Below the pieces are notes generated by a model. That model was not told the DNA's origin, ran no database searches, and saw nothing but the letters and a program-made list of their open reading frames with translations. Shown piece after piece: positions 28,019-37,741 of a stretch of DNA of 64,000 nucleotides (the stretch's first letter is position 1; every line of letters begins with the position of its first letter). A program made the position numbers and the translations under genes. The stretch is from Saccharicrinis carchari. Its GTDB lineage: Bacteria; Bacteroidota; Bacteroidia; Bacteroidales; Marinilabiliaceae. The stretch lies in NCBI RefSeq assembly GCF_900182605.1, contig NZ_FXTB01000002.1, positions 372,001 through 436,000 on the forward strand, given 5' to 3'.

Positions 28019-29359
28019 ATGGCATTACTCGAAAATTTGGCCAGGATGGCCGTGCAATCATGCGAAATACAGAAAGAGTTGTTTTCACAAATGGGCGTTA
28101 AACGTGGCTTGCGAAATGAAGACTTTTCGGGTGTATTGGTCGGACTTACCCATATCGGAAATGTGGTGGGCTACGATAATATCGAGGGCAAATTGATACC
28201 ACGCGAAGGTGAACTTTATTACCGGGGAATTGAACTGAAAGATTTGGCACAGGGTTTTCTTTCAACGGGTCGTCACGGATTTGAGGAAACCGCATACCTG
28301 TTGCTTACCGGTAAACTGCCCAGCGCAACCGAGTTGATGGATTTTACAGGATATCTGGCGCATAAAAGCGAACTGCCCTCTTTTTTTTCTAAAAGTATGA
28401 TATTGTCGCTCAGAGGCCGCGATGTGATGAACATGCTGGCGCGTTCGGTACTCGGACTTTATGCCGCCGACGACGATGCCGAGGACTACAGCGACAAGAA
28501 CCTGATGAAACAAGCCATTAGTTTGATAGCCAAGTTTCCGGTAATTGTGGCCTATGCTTATTATGGTATGCGCCACTCATTTCAGCGCAAATCATTGATT
28601 ATACGTCACCCTCAAAAGCATTTAAGTTTGGCCGAGAACTTCCTGTACATGCTTAAAGGAAAGGAATACACTAAGCTCGAAGCCGACCTGTTAGATTTGT
28701 GCTTGGTCATCCATGCCGAACATGGGGGAGGTAACAACTCAACCTTTACAACACGTGTTGTCAGTTCGGCCCAAACAGATACCTATTCGGCTATTGCTGC
28801 CGCTTTGGGATCGCTAAAAGGTGGACTCCATGGTGGAGCTAACCTTAAGGTGATGGATATGATGCAGAATATTAAAGAAAATGTAAAAGACTGGAGCAAC
28901 AAAAAAGAAGTGTCGGATTACCTGTTGAAATTATTAAAGAAGGAAGCCTTTGATGGTACAGGTAAAATATACGGTATTGGCCATGCTATTTATACGCTCT
29001 CCGATCCTCGTGCCGTACTTTTAAAAGAAAAAGCACGCGAGCTGGCCGAGGAAAAAAACAGGGTGGATGAATTTAATTTGTACGCCCTGATAGAAGAGTT
29101 GGCTCCCGAAGTGTTTTACACCTTCAAAGGTGAAAATGCCAAGATAATATGTGCCAACGTAGATTTTTATTCGGGTTTTGTATATGATTGTATAAAGATA
29201 CCCAAAGAAATTTACACGCCCATTTTTGCCGTTGCCCGCATTGCCGGGTGGGCGGCACACCGCATCGAGGAGGTCACCTTTTCCAGTCGTCGTATTATCC
29301 GTCCGGCTTACAAATGCGTTATGAGCAGCAAAAAATATGTGCCTCTGGAAGAGCGTTAA
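28019..29359 (+). CDS. Citrate/2-methylcitrate synthase
   Basis: A 446-residue citrate-synthase-fold enzyme condensing acetyl-CoA (or propionyl-CoA) with oxaloacetate. The catalytic set is recognisable: a His in CLVIHAEHGGGNNST, a His in YGIGHAIYTLSDPRA and an Asp in ANVDFYSGFVY. It differs from the E. coli GltA type and fits the form annotated as citrate/2-methylcitrate synthase in Bacteroidales. It starts 11 nt after argH; being in an arginine unit suggests it feeds the oxidative branch to 2-oxoglutarate and glutamate. The acyl-CoA preference cannot be settled from sequence. Confidence 0.9.
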   Translation: MALLENLARMAVQSCEIQKELFSQMGVKRGLRNEDFSGVLVGLTHIGNVVGYDNIEGKLIPREGELYYRGIELKDLAQGFLSTGRHGFEETAYLLLTGKLPSATELMDFTGYLAHKSELPSFFSKSMILSLRGRDVMNMLARSVLGLYAADDDAEDYSDKNLMKQAISLIAKFPVIVAYAYYGMRHSFQRKSLIIRHPQKHLSLAENFLYMLKGKEYTKLEADLLDLCLVIHAEHGGGNNSTFTTRVVSSAQTDTYSAIAAALGSLKGGLHGGANLKVMDMMQNIKENVKDWSNKKEVSDYLLKLLKKEAFDGTGKIYGIGHAIYTLSDPRAVLLKEKARELAEEKNRVDEFNLYALIEELAPEVFYTFKGENAKIICANVDFYSGFVYDCIKIPKEIYTPIFAVARIAGWAAHRIEEVTFSSRRIIRPAYKCVMSSKKYVPLEER

Positions 29360-29380
29360 TTATGCCGTATGCCTGCCATG

Positions 29381-30358
29381 CTACAAATCTAATTTGTAAT
29401 CGTTCAGATTTTTAAATCCGTTCAGAAATTCTTTGGCAGTCATACGTTTTTTTCCAGCCAATTGGAGCAAGTGGAGTGCTAAGGTTCCGCCATTACCTGC
29501 AATAAAAACAGACGATTTATTATCGCTATAAATAGTGCCAAACGGTTTTTCAGAATTATGTAGAATTTGGGTCTCAAATATTTTGAGACCTGTTTTTTTG
29601 CCCTTTGGATTTATAATTTCTGTATAGGCAGTAGGGTAGGGACTTAAGCCTCTAATTTTATTGTGTACCTGTTCAATAGGTTCATGCCAGTTTATTTTGC
29701 AGTCTTCCTTAAAAATTTTAGGCGCAGGTTTTAAAACTTCTTCCAACCCAACAAATTGATCCTGAGCTTTGGTTTCAACCTTACCCTTGCATATTTTATT
29801 TACCGTTTCTAATACTAACTGGGCACCCAATACCATCATTTTGTCGTGTACTATTCCGGCAGTATCATTGGGGCCTATGGGCATTTTTCTTTGTTCGATA
29901 ATATGGCCCGTGTCAATTTCGTGCTGCAGGAAAAAAGTAGTTACCCCGGTTTCTTTTTCGCCGTTGATAACCGCCCAATTGATGGGTGCTGCACCACGAT
30001 ATTGCGGAAGTAAAGAACCGTGTAGGTTAAAGGTGCCCAGTGCTGGCATTTTCCACACTACTTCCGGCAGCATCCTAAAGGCTACAATTACTTGCAGGTG
30101 AGCTTTTAAGTCTGCCAGTTCCGTCAAAAAAGATACAGCTTTTAATTTTTCGGGCTGTAGCAACTTGATGCCTTGCGCTACCGCATAGTCTTTAACAGGC
30201 GATGTTTTAATTTTCTGTCCACGCCCGGCTGGCTTGTCCGCTGCGGTAACTACCCCTACCACATTGTAGTCGTTTTCAACTAGTGTTTTAAGGCTCTCCA
30301 CCGCAAATTCGGGTGTACCCATAAACACAATCCTCAAGTCTTCTTTTTTTATAGTCAT
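29381..30358 (-). CDS. fmt: Methionyl-tRNA formyltransferase
   Basis: A 325-residue enzyme formylating initiator Met-tRNA. IVFMGTPEFAVESLK at the N-terminus, the catalytic region FNLHGSLLPQYRGAAPINWA near residue 110 and a C-terminal OB-like domain (APKIFKEDCKINW) are present. The ATG at 30358 is used; a longer open frame runs upstream into the DUF5522 gene. The 3' end is convergent with the citrate synthase gene 21 nt away, with no terminator between. It follows the DUF5522 gene by 23 nt. Confidence 0.96.
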   Translation of the reverse strand: MTIKKEDLRIVFMGTPEFAVESLKTLVENDYNVVGVVTAADKPAGRGQKIKTSPVKDYAVAQGIKLLQPEKLKAVSFLTELADLKAHLQVIVAFRMLPEVVWKMPALGTFNLHGSLLPQYRGAAPINWAVINGEKETGVTTFFLQHEIDTGHIIEQRKMPIGPNDTAGIVHDKMMVLGAQLVLETVNKICKGKVETKAQDQFVGLEEVLKPAPKIFKEDCKINWHEPIEQVHNKIRGLSPYPTAYTEIINPKGKKTGLKIFETQILHNSEKPFGTIYSDNKSSVFIAGNGGTLALHLLQLAGKKRMTAKEFLNGFKNLNDYKLDL

Positions 30359-30381
30359 GATAAAGTCCGGTTTTGGGATTA

Positions 30382-30570
30382 CTATTGTAAATTGCTGTTT
30401 CCTTTTTGGTGCCTGGGGTAATAAGGACAGTTCATGCAACCATTGCCACAACAATATCCTCTCTCGGTAAGATATTTACGTGTTAAAATGCGGAAGCCCC
30501 GCGGATCTACTATAAAATCCCTTCCTTCAACCAAAGGCTTTTGCGGGTAGTAATCGTCTATATAATCCAT
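30382..30570 (-). CDS. Small Cys-rich DUF5522-like protein
   Basis: A 62-residue protein with a C-terminal motif RGYCCGNGCMNCPYYP (Cys39, 40, 44 and 47), characteristic of the DUF5522 family found mainly in Bacteroidota; the spacing suggests metal or cluster binding. The N-terminal half (VEGRDFIVDPRGFRILTRKYL) is also family-like. It lies immediately upstream of fmt on the same strand and is probably co-transcribed. No function is known to me. Confidence 0.82.
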   Translation of the reverse strand: MDYIDDYYPQKPLVEGRDFIVDPRGFRILTRKYLTERGYCCGNGCMNCPYYPRHQKGNSNLQ

Positions 30571-30780
30571 TTTTTTTCGTTAAAAGTGAGCCGATGAAAG
30601 CTGAAAGGTAACAATAAGTTACGGTTGGAATTAGAAATCTTATTCAATGCCAGGGTTTTCCCAATTAACTCAAACACCCTGTAGTAGATAACCAGACCTG
30701 CAATAGAACATCAAACCGCACGTCCATATCCGAGCACTCGGAGGTTAGTTTGCAGTCTGTATTTATTGTCAGTCAGTGGT

Positions 30781-32295
30781 TTAGTGTCCTTGGTGTTCTT
30801 TGTTTAACAGATCCAATACAGTTTTTACGGGATTAAAAGTGGTGATAGGCACTTCCACAAAAGTGGTATTCCAGTCACTCATAGCACCGTTCCACAATCC
30901 GGGAAGTTCCATCGCTTTGAGGGCTTTTCCACTCTGTGATTTTTCGGCAATAAACCCGGTATCCGAATCCCGATAGTTGAGTAGCTCAAAAGCTTTGTTT
31001 TCAAAATCCTTTACACCACATACCAAATCGGTTATGTTGGCATATTCCGAGGCATTTAGTATTTCGGCTTGTGTGTGGTCATTTAAATTTACTTGTGCCG
31101 TTTCAACCAACTGTAACGATAATGCGCCGTCGGCATCTCTTACCCAAAAGGGTCCTCCGCCTGTATTGCTGCTTTTTACCACACCACAAATTCGTAAAGG
31201 ACGATTCAGCTTGTTAAACAGGTAGGCTATTTTATCGCGTTCGGTTTTCTTGCCAAAATTTTCCGGTACGCAGAACCCAAGCCGAGTGTATAAAAAGTTT
31301 ATGATTTCCTGTTCTGTGCTTTCGGATAGATACTGGGCATCTTTTAGCTGATTACAGTACCCAAACAATACACTTTGTGTTTCGAGCAATAAACCACCCA
31401 ATGCCTTTTTATAGTCTACGGTGTCTTTTATCATCCACTCGGCCGCTACATTGTCAATGTTTTTAATAAATACGATGTCGGCAGTTATATCGTTGAGGTT
31501 TTTGATGAGTGCTCCATGTCCACCCGGACGAAAAAGCAAGCTGCCGTCGTCTAATCTAAAGGGCTCATTGTTCATGTCCACGGCCAAGGTGTCCGTCGCT
31601 TTGTCCTGCACCGAAAAAGTAAGCTCAAAGGTTTTACCAAAGCGCTTTTCAAATTTGCCTTTTACCTTGTTTAAATGCGTTTTTATTAAAACCATGTGTT
31701 CGTCAGAAACGGTAAAGTGCAGGCACACCTTATTTTCTGAATCGGAACAGTATTGCGCCCCTTCAATTAAATGCTCGTCAATGGCCTTGGTTGTTTGCCC
31801 ATCGGCGTACTGATGAAATGTGAGCAAAGCTTTTGGCAAGCTGCCATAGTTTAGTCCTTTCTCATTCAGCAGTGTATCGATAACTTTTTTATCGCGGTTT
31901 TGTATTAAACGATCTTTTTCGTCGCCTAAAAGTGCAAAAAGTTCTCCGGCAAAGGCAAAATTATTAATGTGGTTAAAGAATAGTTTAATGTCTTCATCTT
32001 CTTTGTCCACCCTATCTTCCAGGTACTTGTATAGGCTCTTAAACATCCGGCTGGCAGCCCCTGAAGCAGGTACAAATTTTACCAGTTTTTTGGCGGATAG
32101 ATGTGTGTGGTAAAAGTTGATATAATGATTAAGTGCGTCTTGCGAAAGTATTTTTATGCCCTTGTTTTCTGAAGCAATACTGCTTAATTTAATATCCGGA
32201 AAACCATTTTTAAATCTTTCCAATTGCAGCTCAACGTCTTCGGGTAAAATCCCAAGGGTTTTTATTTGAGCCAGATCTGTTGTAGTAAGTGTCAT
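30781..32295 (-). CDS. DUF4301 family protein
   Basis: A 504-residue protein matching DUF4301, a Bacteroidota family. Visible features are FVPASGAASRMFK near residue 75, LFRPGGHGALIKNLND near 255 and VFIKNIDNVAA near 275, which resemble the nucleotide-binding and metal sites of nucleotidyltransferases of the UDPGP type, and SNTGGGPFWV near 377. This suggests a sugar-nucleotide or related nucleotidyltransferase, but no substrate is known. It is transcribed alone; start ATG at 32295. Confidence 0.82.
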   Translation of the reverse strand: MTLTTTDLAQIKTLGILPEDVELQLERFKNGFPDIKLSSIASENKGIKILSQDALNHYINFYHTHLSAKKLVKFVPASGAASRMFKSLYKYLEDRVDKEDEDIKLFFNHINNFAFAGELFALLGDEKDRLIQNRDKKVIDTLLNEKGLNYGSLPKALLTFHQYADGQTTKAIDEHLIEGAQYCSDSENKVCLHFTVSDEHMVLIKTHLNKVKGKFEKRFGKTFELTFSVQDKATDTLAVDMNNEPFRLDDGSLLFRPGGHGALIKNLNDITADIVFIKNIDNVAAEWMIKDTVDYKKALGGLLLETQSVLFGYCNQLKDAQYLSESTEQEIINFLYTRLGFCVPENFGKKTERDKIAYLFNKLNRPLRICGVVKSSNTGGGPFWVRDADGALSLQLVETAQVNLNDHTQAEILNASEYANITDLVCGVKDFENKAFELLNYRDSDTGFIAEKSQSGKALKAMELPGLWNGAMSDWNTTFVEVPITTFNPVKTVLDLLNKEHQGH

Positions 32296-32418
32296 CTGTT
32301 ATATAATTGACTTTAGGAAGCAATGATACAAAAACGTAGTATTAATGCAAAATGTTTCTTGAACAGGCCTGTTATGATATCAAATTACACATTTGCTAAG
32401 TTTTAATTTCTAACATTC

Positions 32419-33405
32419 TTATTTTTCGGCAAAATGCTTCATAAACTGTATTCGTAAATAACCGGCAGGCTGAATAGATTTAGATTGGCTTAGGATGCCT
32501 CGCATTTCATCCAGGTGCGAAAATTCTTTGCTCACCATCCAGTTTTTTAGCTCGTCGAGCATTGTTTGGAGGTGGGCAAAACCGTTTTTGTACAATGTTG
32601 AGGCTACCTGCACCGAGGCAGCACCTGCTAATAGCATTTTTATCAATGCAGCCCCGTTGTGGATGCCTGTTGTGGCCGATAGGTCGCAGTTAATGCGTTG
32701 GTTCATGATGGCTATCCAACGCAGAGGCAATACATATTCGCCAGGTGAGCTCAGTTTGGGCGCCGACACAATATCAAAACTTTCGATGTCAATATCAGGT
32801 GAGTAAAACCTGTTGAATAGTACAATGCCTTTGATGCCGGTATCGGCAAGCCGGGTGAGCGTACCAGCCAGGTTAGTGAAATAAGAACTTATTTTAATAG
32901 AAATGGGGATAGATACTTCCTTCTGAACGGCTTTAATAATATCGAAATATACTTTTTCCACTTCGGAACCGGATTGTTCCGGATCGTCGGGCAATATGGC
33001 GATATTAAGTTCCAGTGCATCGGCTCCTGCATCTTCGAGCGACTTGGCAAAATAAGGCCAGTTATGGGAGGTAACACAATGGATGCTGGCAATAATGGGT
33101 ATTTTTACCTGCTGCTTGCATTCGGTAATCAACTTTAAATAATTAGTCAGGGTGTCCTCTACGTCATAATCTTCATAAAACTCCATGGTTTCGGGGTACA
33201 GATAACTTTCCGAGTGCATCTTGTTCATATCGTGATCCATGTCGGTAACAATTTCTTCCTCAAACAGCGATTTCAGCACCACTGCGCCGGCTCCATGTTT
33301 TTCAAGTTTAATAATATCCTCTAAAGAATTGGTAAGCCCCGATGCGGCTGCGATAATAGGGCTTTTTAATTTAAGGCCCATATACGAAGTAGATAAATCT
33401 GGCAT
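32419..33405 (-). CDS. Dihydroorotate-dehydrogenase-like flavoprotein
   Basis: A 328-residue FMN-binding TIM-barrel protein of the DHODH family. MGLKLKSPIIAAASGLTNS at the start, ALELNIA near residue 150, IKISSYFTN near 185 and a C-terminal ATTGIHNGAALIKMLLAGA phosphate-binding loop are visible. It differs from PyrD classes 1A/1B/2, and Bacteroidota carry it beside a true pyrD, so an oxidoreductase of unknown substrate is more likely than pyrimidine synthesis. The ATG at 33405 begins the conserved sequence. Confidence 0.82.
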   Translation of the reverse strand: MPDLSTSYMGLKLKSPIIAAASGLTNSLEDIIKLEKHGAGAVVLKSLFEEEIVTDMDHDMNKMHSESYLYPETMEFYEDYDVEDTLTNYLKLITECKQQVKIPIIASIHCVTSHNWPYFAKSLEDAGADALELNIAILPDDPEQSGSEVEKVYFDIIKAVQKEVSIPISIKISSYFTNLAGTLTRLADTGIKGIVLFNRFYSPDIDIESFDIVSAPKLSSPGEYVLPLRWIAIMNQRINCDLSATTGIHNGAALIKMLLAGAASVQVASTLYKNGFAHLQTMLDELKNWMVSKEFSHLDEMRGILSQSKSIQPAGYLRIQFMKHFAEK

Positions 33406-33562
33406 AATGTTATATTTGAAAAGATTATTAAAAATGCTCATAAAAAACAAGCATAACGAATGCTTATCGTTTTAATGCTATCGAAATTTAAGCAATATTT
33501 TATAGATGGAGCACGATTAATGTCAGGTATTTTTATAGCATGTACGTAATCTATAACAATTG

Positions 33563-34633
33563 ATGAAAGAAGAATATACATACAAAGCGGTAGGCGTAAT
33601 GAGCGGAACCTCACTGGATGGCTTGGATTTGGTGTTATGCGAATTTACCTGCCAGCAAGGTGCGTGGCATTACGCATTTTTAAAAGGTACAACGGTGTTG
33701 TATCCGGATAAAATGAAAAATGAATTGGCCATGGCACACCAACTCAATGCGTACTCTTTTGTTGAGTTGCATAGGAATTATGGTAGATTTATTGGTGATG
33801 AGGTGGCGAAATTCAGGGGGGAGCATTGCGATATCGACCTGGTTGCATCGCATGGGCATACGGTTTTTCATGAGCCGGATAATAACGTTACCTTTCAGAT
33901 TGGATGTGGTGCGCAGATTGCGGCAGCGTGTGGTATGCCGGTTGTTTCCGATTTTCGCACCCTGGACATTGCTTTGGGCGGACAAGGTGCTCCTTTGGTT
34001 CCCATTGGCGATAGTATGCTGTTTGGTAAATATGATGCCTGTGTAAACCTGGGCGGTTTTGCCAATATATCGTTTGGACGCAATGGAGAGCGCATTGCCT
34101 TTGATATTTGTGCGGTGAATATTGTTATCAACGAAATTGTACAAAAGGAATTTGGGGTTCTTTATGATGAAAGTGGTCAGCTGGGAGCCGGTGGAAAGGT
34201 GGACAGTAGTTTGCTGAAAGAATTAAATAGTTTGGACTTTTACGGATGGCCTGCACCAAAATCATTAGCACGGGAGTGGGTAGAAACTACTTTTATGCCC
34301 ATTTTAAAAAGTTATGATAGTTTAGATAAAAAGGATATACTGGCTACCTGTTACCATCATTTTGCTTGGCAAATAGCTGCAGTTTTGAACCAGCAACAAG
34401 TAAAATCCTGCCTGTTTACCGGAGGCGGAACCTATAACCATTATTTGATGCAGCTCATTGGCGGGTATAGCAAAGCCGGGCTTATTATCCCCGATAAACA
34501 GGTAATTGATTTTAAGGAAGCAATTATATTTGCTTTTTTAGGTGTTTTGCGAATGAGCAAACAGGTTAATTGTTTGGCTTCAGTAACAGGTGCCAGTAAA
34601 AACAATATTGGCGGAAGTGTTTTTATCCACTAA
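33563..34633 (+). CDS. anmK: Anhydro-N-acetylmuramic acid kinase
   Basis: A 356-residue sugar kinase that phosphorylates and opens 1,6-anhydroMurNAc during peptidoglycan recycling. GVMSGTSLDGLDLVLCEF at the N-terminus is the family signature; SHGHTVFHEP near residue 95, FRTLDIALGGQGAPLVPIGD near 132 and FTGGGTYN near 291 also match. The ATG at 33563 follows a TTG that overlaps the same frame. It converges with ribBA, with only 2 nt between the stops. Confidence 0.94.
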   Translation: MKEEYTYKAVGVMSGTSLDGLDLVLCEFTCQQGAWHYAFLKGTTVLYPDKMKNELAMAHQLNAYSFVELHRNYGRFIGDEVAKFRGEHCDIDLVASHGHTVFHEPDNNVTFQIGCGAQIAAACGMPVVSDFRTLDIALGGQGAPLVPIGDSMLFGKYDACVNLGGFANISFGRNGERIAFDICAVNIVINEIVQKEFGVLYDESGQLGAGGKVDSSLLKELNSLDFYGWPAPKSLAREWVETTFMPILKSYDSLDKKDILATCYHHFAWQIAAVLNQQQVKSCLFTGGGTYNHYLMQLIGGYSKAGLIIPDKQVIDFKEAIIFAFLGVLRMSKQVNCLASVTGASKNNIGGSVFIH

Positions 34634-34635
34634 GC

Positions 34636-35871
34636 CTATTTTTTATCGTACTTAAAAAAATGTAGATTATGGCCCATTTTCTCTTTTTTTGTTTTCATAT
34701 AAAACTCGTTGTAAGGATTGGGTTTTACTTCGATGGGTATATTTTCAACAATTTGGAGGCCATATCCTTCTAAGCCAATTCTTTTAATGGGGTTGTTGCT
34801 GATGAGTCTCATTTTTGAAACACCCAGCTCCCTCAATATCTGAGCGCCTACACCATAATCTCTTTCGTCGGCATCAAAGCCCAGTTCAACATTGGCATCC
34901 ACCGTATCCATGCCCTCTTCCTGAAGTTTGTAGGCTTTGATCTTGTTCATCAGACCAATGCCGCGTCCCTCCTGGCTCATGTAAACAATAACGCCTTTGC
35001 CATCGGCTTCGATGGTCTGCATTGCTTTGTGCAGCTGTTCGCCACACTCACATCTTTTAGAGTGGAATATATCGCCTGTGGCACATGAGGAGTGTACACG
35101 CACCAGAATAGGTTCGTCAGCCGTCCACTCGCCTTTTATTAGTGCCATGTGCTCCAGTCCGTTCGATTTTTGTTTAAAAGGGATAAACTGGAAGTCGCCG
35201 TATTGGGTGGGCATATGCACCTGAACGCCCTTGATTACCAGACTTTCTTTTTTTAGCCTGTAAGCAATTAAGTCTTTGATGGTAATTATTTTCAGGTCAA
35301 ATTTTTTGGCAATCTTAAGCAGTTCGGGCAGGCGTGCCATGGTGCCATCTTCGTTCATAATTTCTACCAAAACACCAACTGGTGCCAGGCCGGCCAAGCG
35401 CGCCAAATCAACAGCTGCTTCGGTATGTCCCGCTCTGCGCAGCACACCTTTTTGCTTCGATTTTAATGGGAAAATATGTCCGGGACGTCCCAGGTCTTCG
35501 GGCTGGGTTTTTTTATCGCAAAGCGACAAAATGGTTTTGGCTCTGTCCGATGCGGAGATGCCCGTGGTGCATCCTTGTCCTATTAGATCCACCGAAACGG
35601 TAAAGGGCGTAGCATGCAGAGCCGTGTTTTTACCTACCATTAGCTCTAAGTCCAATTCTTCACAACGTTTTTCCGTAATGGGTGTGCAGATTAAACCCCT
35701 GCCATGAGTGGCCATAAAGTTTACTTTTTCGGGAGTAATTAGTTCGGCAGCAGCAATAAAATCGCCCTCGTTTTCTCTGTCTTCATCGTCAACTACAATG
35801 ATTAATTCTCCTTTTTTTATAGCTTCAATAGCCTCTTCGATGGTGTTTAGCGGATATGATGTATCACTCAT
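34636..35871 (-). CDS. ribBA: Bifunctional 3,4-dihydroxy-2-butanone-4-phosphate synthase / GTP cyclohydrolase II
   Basis: A 411-residue fusion starting riboflavin synthesis from both precursors. The N-terminal half has [11 protein letters not shown] near residue 26 and [14 protein letters not shown] near 148 (DHBP synthase). The C-terminal half has [18 protein letters not shown], the zinc site of GTP cyclohydrolase II, then [11 protein letters not shown] and RLISNNPIK. All key cysteines are present, so both activities are expected. No FMN riboswitch was recognised upstream. Confidence 0.96.
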   Translation of the reverse strand: MSDTSYPLNTIEEAIEAIKKGELIIVVDDEDRENEGDFIAAAELITPEKVNFMATHGRGLICTPITEKRCEELDLELMVGKNTALHATPFTVSVDLIGQGCTTGISASDRAKTILSLCDKKTQPEDLGRPGHIFPLKSKQKGVLRRAGHTEAAVDLARLAGLAPVGVLVEIMNEDGTMARLPELLKIAKKFDLKIITIKDLIAYRLKKESLVIKGVQVHMPTQYGDFQFIPFKQKSNGLEHMALIKGEWTADEPILVRVHSSCATGDIFHSKRCECGEQLHKAMQTIEADGKGVIVYMSQEGRGIGLMNKIKAYKLQEEGMDTVDANVELGFDADERDYGVGAQILRELGVSKMRLISNNPIKRIGLEGYGLQIVENIPIEVKPNPYNEFYMKTKKEKMGHNLHFFKYDKK

Positions 35872-35914
35872 GGCAACAAGTATAATTTACTTTAGAGTTG
35901 TTTTTTTAGATGTG

Positions 35915-35945
35915 CAAAGTTAATTAAATATTTCCGCCTCAACAA
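35915..35945 (-). promoter_or_regulatory. ribBA promoter
   Basis: On the minus strand TTG at 35945-35943, a 20-nt spacer and TAACTTTG at 35922-35915 match the Bacteroidota -33/-7 consensus, about 45 nt before the ribBA start. Confidence 0.65.
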
Positions 35946-36106
35946 TCAAAAATATAAAAGTGATTTATTATCCTGCTGAAAGATGCCAAAAGCCATTCAA
36001 TGAAAGCCAGTGTTAACTATTCTGTGGATAAAACACGTTTAATGCAATGGATTAATATCGTAACAATGCACGTTATGCTAGGAGAGAACAGGTTTTTAAT
36101 TTCGGG

Positions 36107-37618
36107 TTATTTCTTTTTTTTAATACTACTCCATAGTTTCTGAAAAAAGATGATGTAGGCATCCGGGTTTAATATGGCCGAATCGGTGGCTGCTTTGTAG
36201 GTGAGAAAAACCCCGATTGGGAATAAAACAACCGATGAAAGCCACATGCCCATGTAAGGAGGCCATACCTCTTCTTTGCTCACTTTGAGCCCAAAGGTAT
36301 CAATGATATAATAAACAATAAAAAACAATATGGAGATGACCACCGGCATTCCCAAGCCTCCCTTGCGAATAATTGCGCCCAGGGGAGCACCAATAAAAAA
36401 GAATATAAAACAGGCAAAGGGTAAGGTGAACTTGCGATGCCATTCAATTTTATGTCGCACCAACTGATAGTTAATCTTTTCTATTTCAATCATTTGCTGA
36501 TCTATCTGGGATTTGGTGTTGCGTGCTTTCCTCACCGCACTTCCCAATACCATTACTTTAGTTTGTGTTTCAAAGCTGTTAAATACGCTATCTAAATTAA
36601 GTATCCCGTAGGCCTCAATGGGCTTTTCCTTATAGCTGTTTTGAATGCTTGAGTCTTTGGCAATTTTTATATCCAGATCGCGTTTAATCCTGCGATTCAT
36701 CGATTTGGTCATTGTAAAGTAGTTCGATTCCACTCTTGGTTTCAGTATGCCAATTTCTTTGTCGCGTTGCCTTTGCAATGAGTCGGAATCGGTACTTAAT
36801 TGTTTCAGGTTTTTCATCCTGTTGTGGCTTTTGAAAAGCCCTTCATCGTATCGGTTAAAGTCCATGCCCTGCATAGGCATCAGCGCCACCTGCTTTTTAA
36901 AATGGTCTATCCTAAACTGTTGTTTTTCTTTTCTTCGTACACTTCTTTTTTCCAGATTGGCCTTTTCATCATAGGTAACGCCATCCCAAAGGGTTAGTCG
37001 TAATGATTTCTTGTCTTCGGCAAACTCCAATTTCCCTGAGTCGGCAAGCGTAACGTTGCTGTTTCGGGCCATATTGTTTCTGTGATCGTAAATCATAATG
37101 TCATAAAGCATGTCATCTGTTTTTGACTTACGTTCTATTTTTATACTAAAATCGGTAAGGCCATCGTAAAACACTTTTTCTTTGATGTCGAACTCCGGGC
37201 TGGCCTGCCGTACAGACCACATTAAACTCCATAGCTTTAGGTTGGCAACAGGTAAAATATTATTCGAAAACTTAAAAGCACCAAAGCATACCACTATGGT
37301 AAGTATAATTAAGGGGCTCATAATGCGGGGGAGTGATATGCCGGCGGACTTAAGAGCTGTGAGTTCATAATTTTCGCCCAAATTACCAAACGACATGAGG
37401 GAGGCCAAAAGTATGGCCAAAGGCAGTGCCATGGGTACCACCTGCAATGATGCGTAAAAAATAAGTTCGGCCAAAACATGTACTTCCAATCCTTTGCCCA
37501 CCATATCATCCACATACTTCCATAAAAACTGCATCACCAAAATAAAAAGCGAGATAAAAAAGGTCATCACAAGCGGACTCACATAGCTTTTTAGAATAAA
37601 CAGGTGCAATTTCTTCAT
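36107..37618 (-). CDS. LptF/LptG-family permease
   Basis: A 503-residue inner-membrane protein of the YjgP/YjgQ family, which moves lipopolysaccharide out of the inner membrane with LptB. The start KLHLFILKSYVSPLVMTFF is the first membrane helix; two more helices lie before residue 120 and three near the C-terminus (about 395-480), the standard 3+3 layout. The periplasmic middle part (roughly 120-390) is longer than in E. coli LptF/G and contains a charged low-complexity stretch near 250-320. It has its own promoter. Confidence 0.9.
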   Translation of the reverse strand: MKKLHLFILKSYVSPLVMTFFISLFILVMQFLWKYVDDMVGKGLEVHVLAELIFYASLQVVPMALPLAILLASLMSFGNLGENYELTALKSAGISLPRIMSPLIILTIVVCFGAFKFSNNILPVANLKLWSLMWSVRQASPEFDIKEKVFYDGLTDFSIKIERKSKTDDMLYDIMIYDHRNNMARNSNVTLADSGKLEFAEDKKSLRLTLWDGVTYDEKANLEKRSVRRKEKQQFRIDHFKKQVALMPMQGMDFNRYDEGLFKSHNRMKNLKQLSTDSDSLQRQRDKEIGILKPRVESNYFTMTKSMNRRIKRDLDIKIAKDSSIQNSYKEKPIEAYGILNLDSVFNSFETQTKVMVLGSAVRKARNTKSQIDQQMIEIEKINYQLVRHKIEWHRKFTLPFACFIFFFIGAPLGAIIRKGGLGMPVVISILFFIVYYIIDTFGLKVSKEEVWPPYMGMWLSSVVLFPIGVFLTYKAATDSAILNPDAYIIFFQKLWSSIKKKK

Positions 37619-37705
37619 GGTTGTGTTTTACGGTTATATTGCCCGGTAACAGCACGAATAATGCCAAAAAAAAAGCATTCAGGCAACCAAAGGTTTTACA
37701 GAATG

Positions 37706-37737
37706 CAAAGTTAAATTAATATTTTAATGTAAAGCAA
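37706..37737 (-). promoter_or_regulatory. Promoter of the LptF/LptG-like gene
   Basis: On the minus strand TTG at 37737-37735, a 21-nt spacer and TAACTTTG at 37713-37706 fit the Bacteroidota consensus, about 88 nt before the start codon. Confidence 0.6.
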
Positions 37738-37741
37738 TAAA

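Noticed and set aside
35872-36106. FMN riboswitch ahead of ribBA
   Set aside because: The leader is only about 40 nt after the predicted promoter and has no conserved riboswitch elements.
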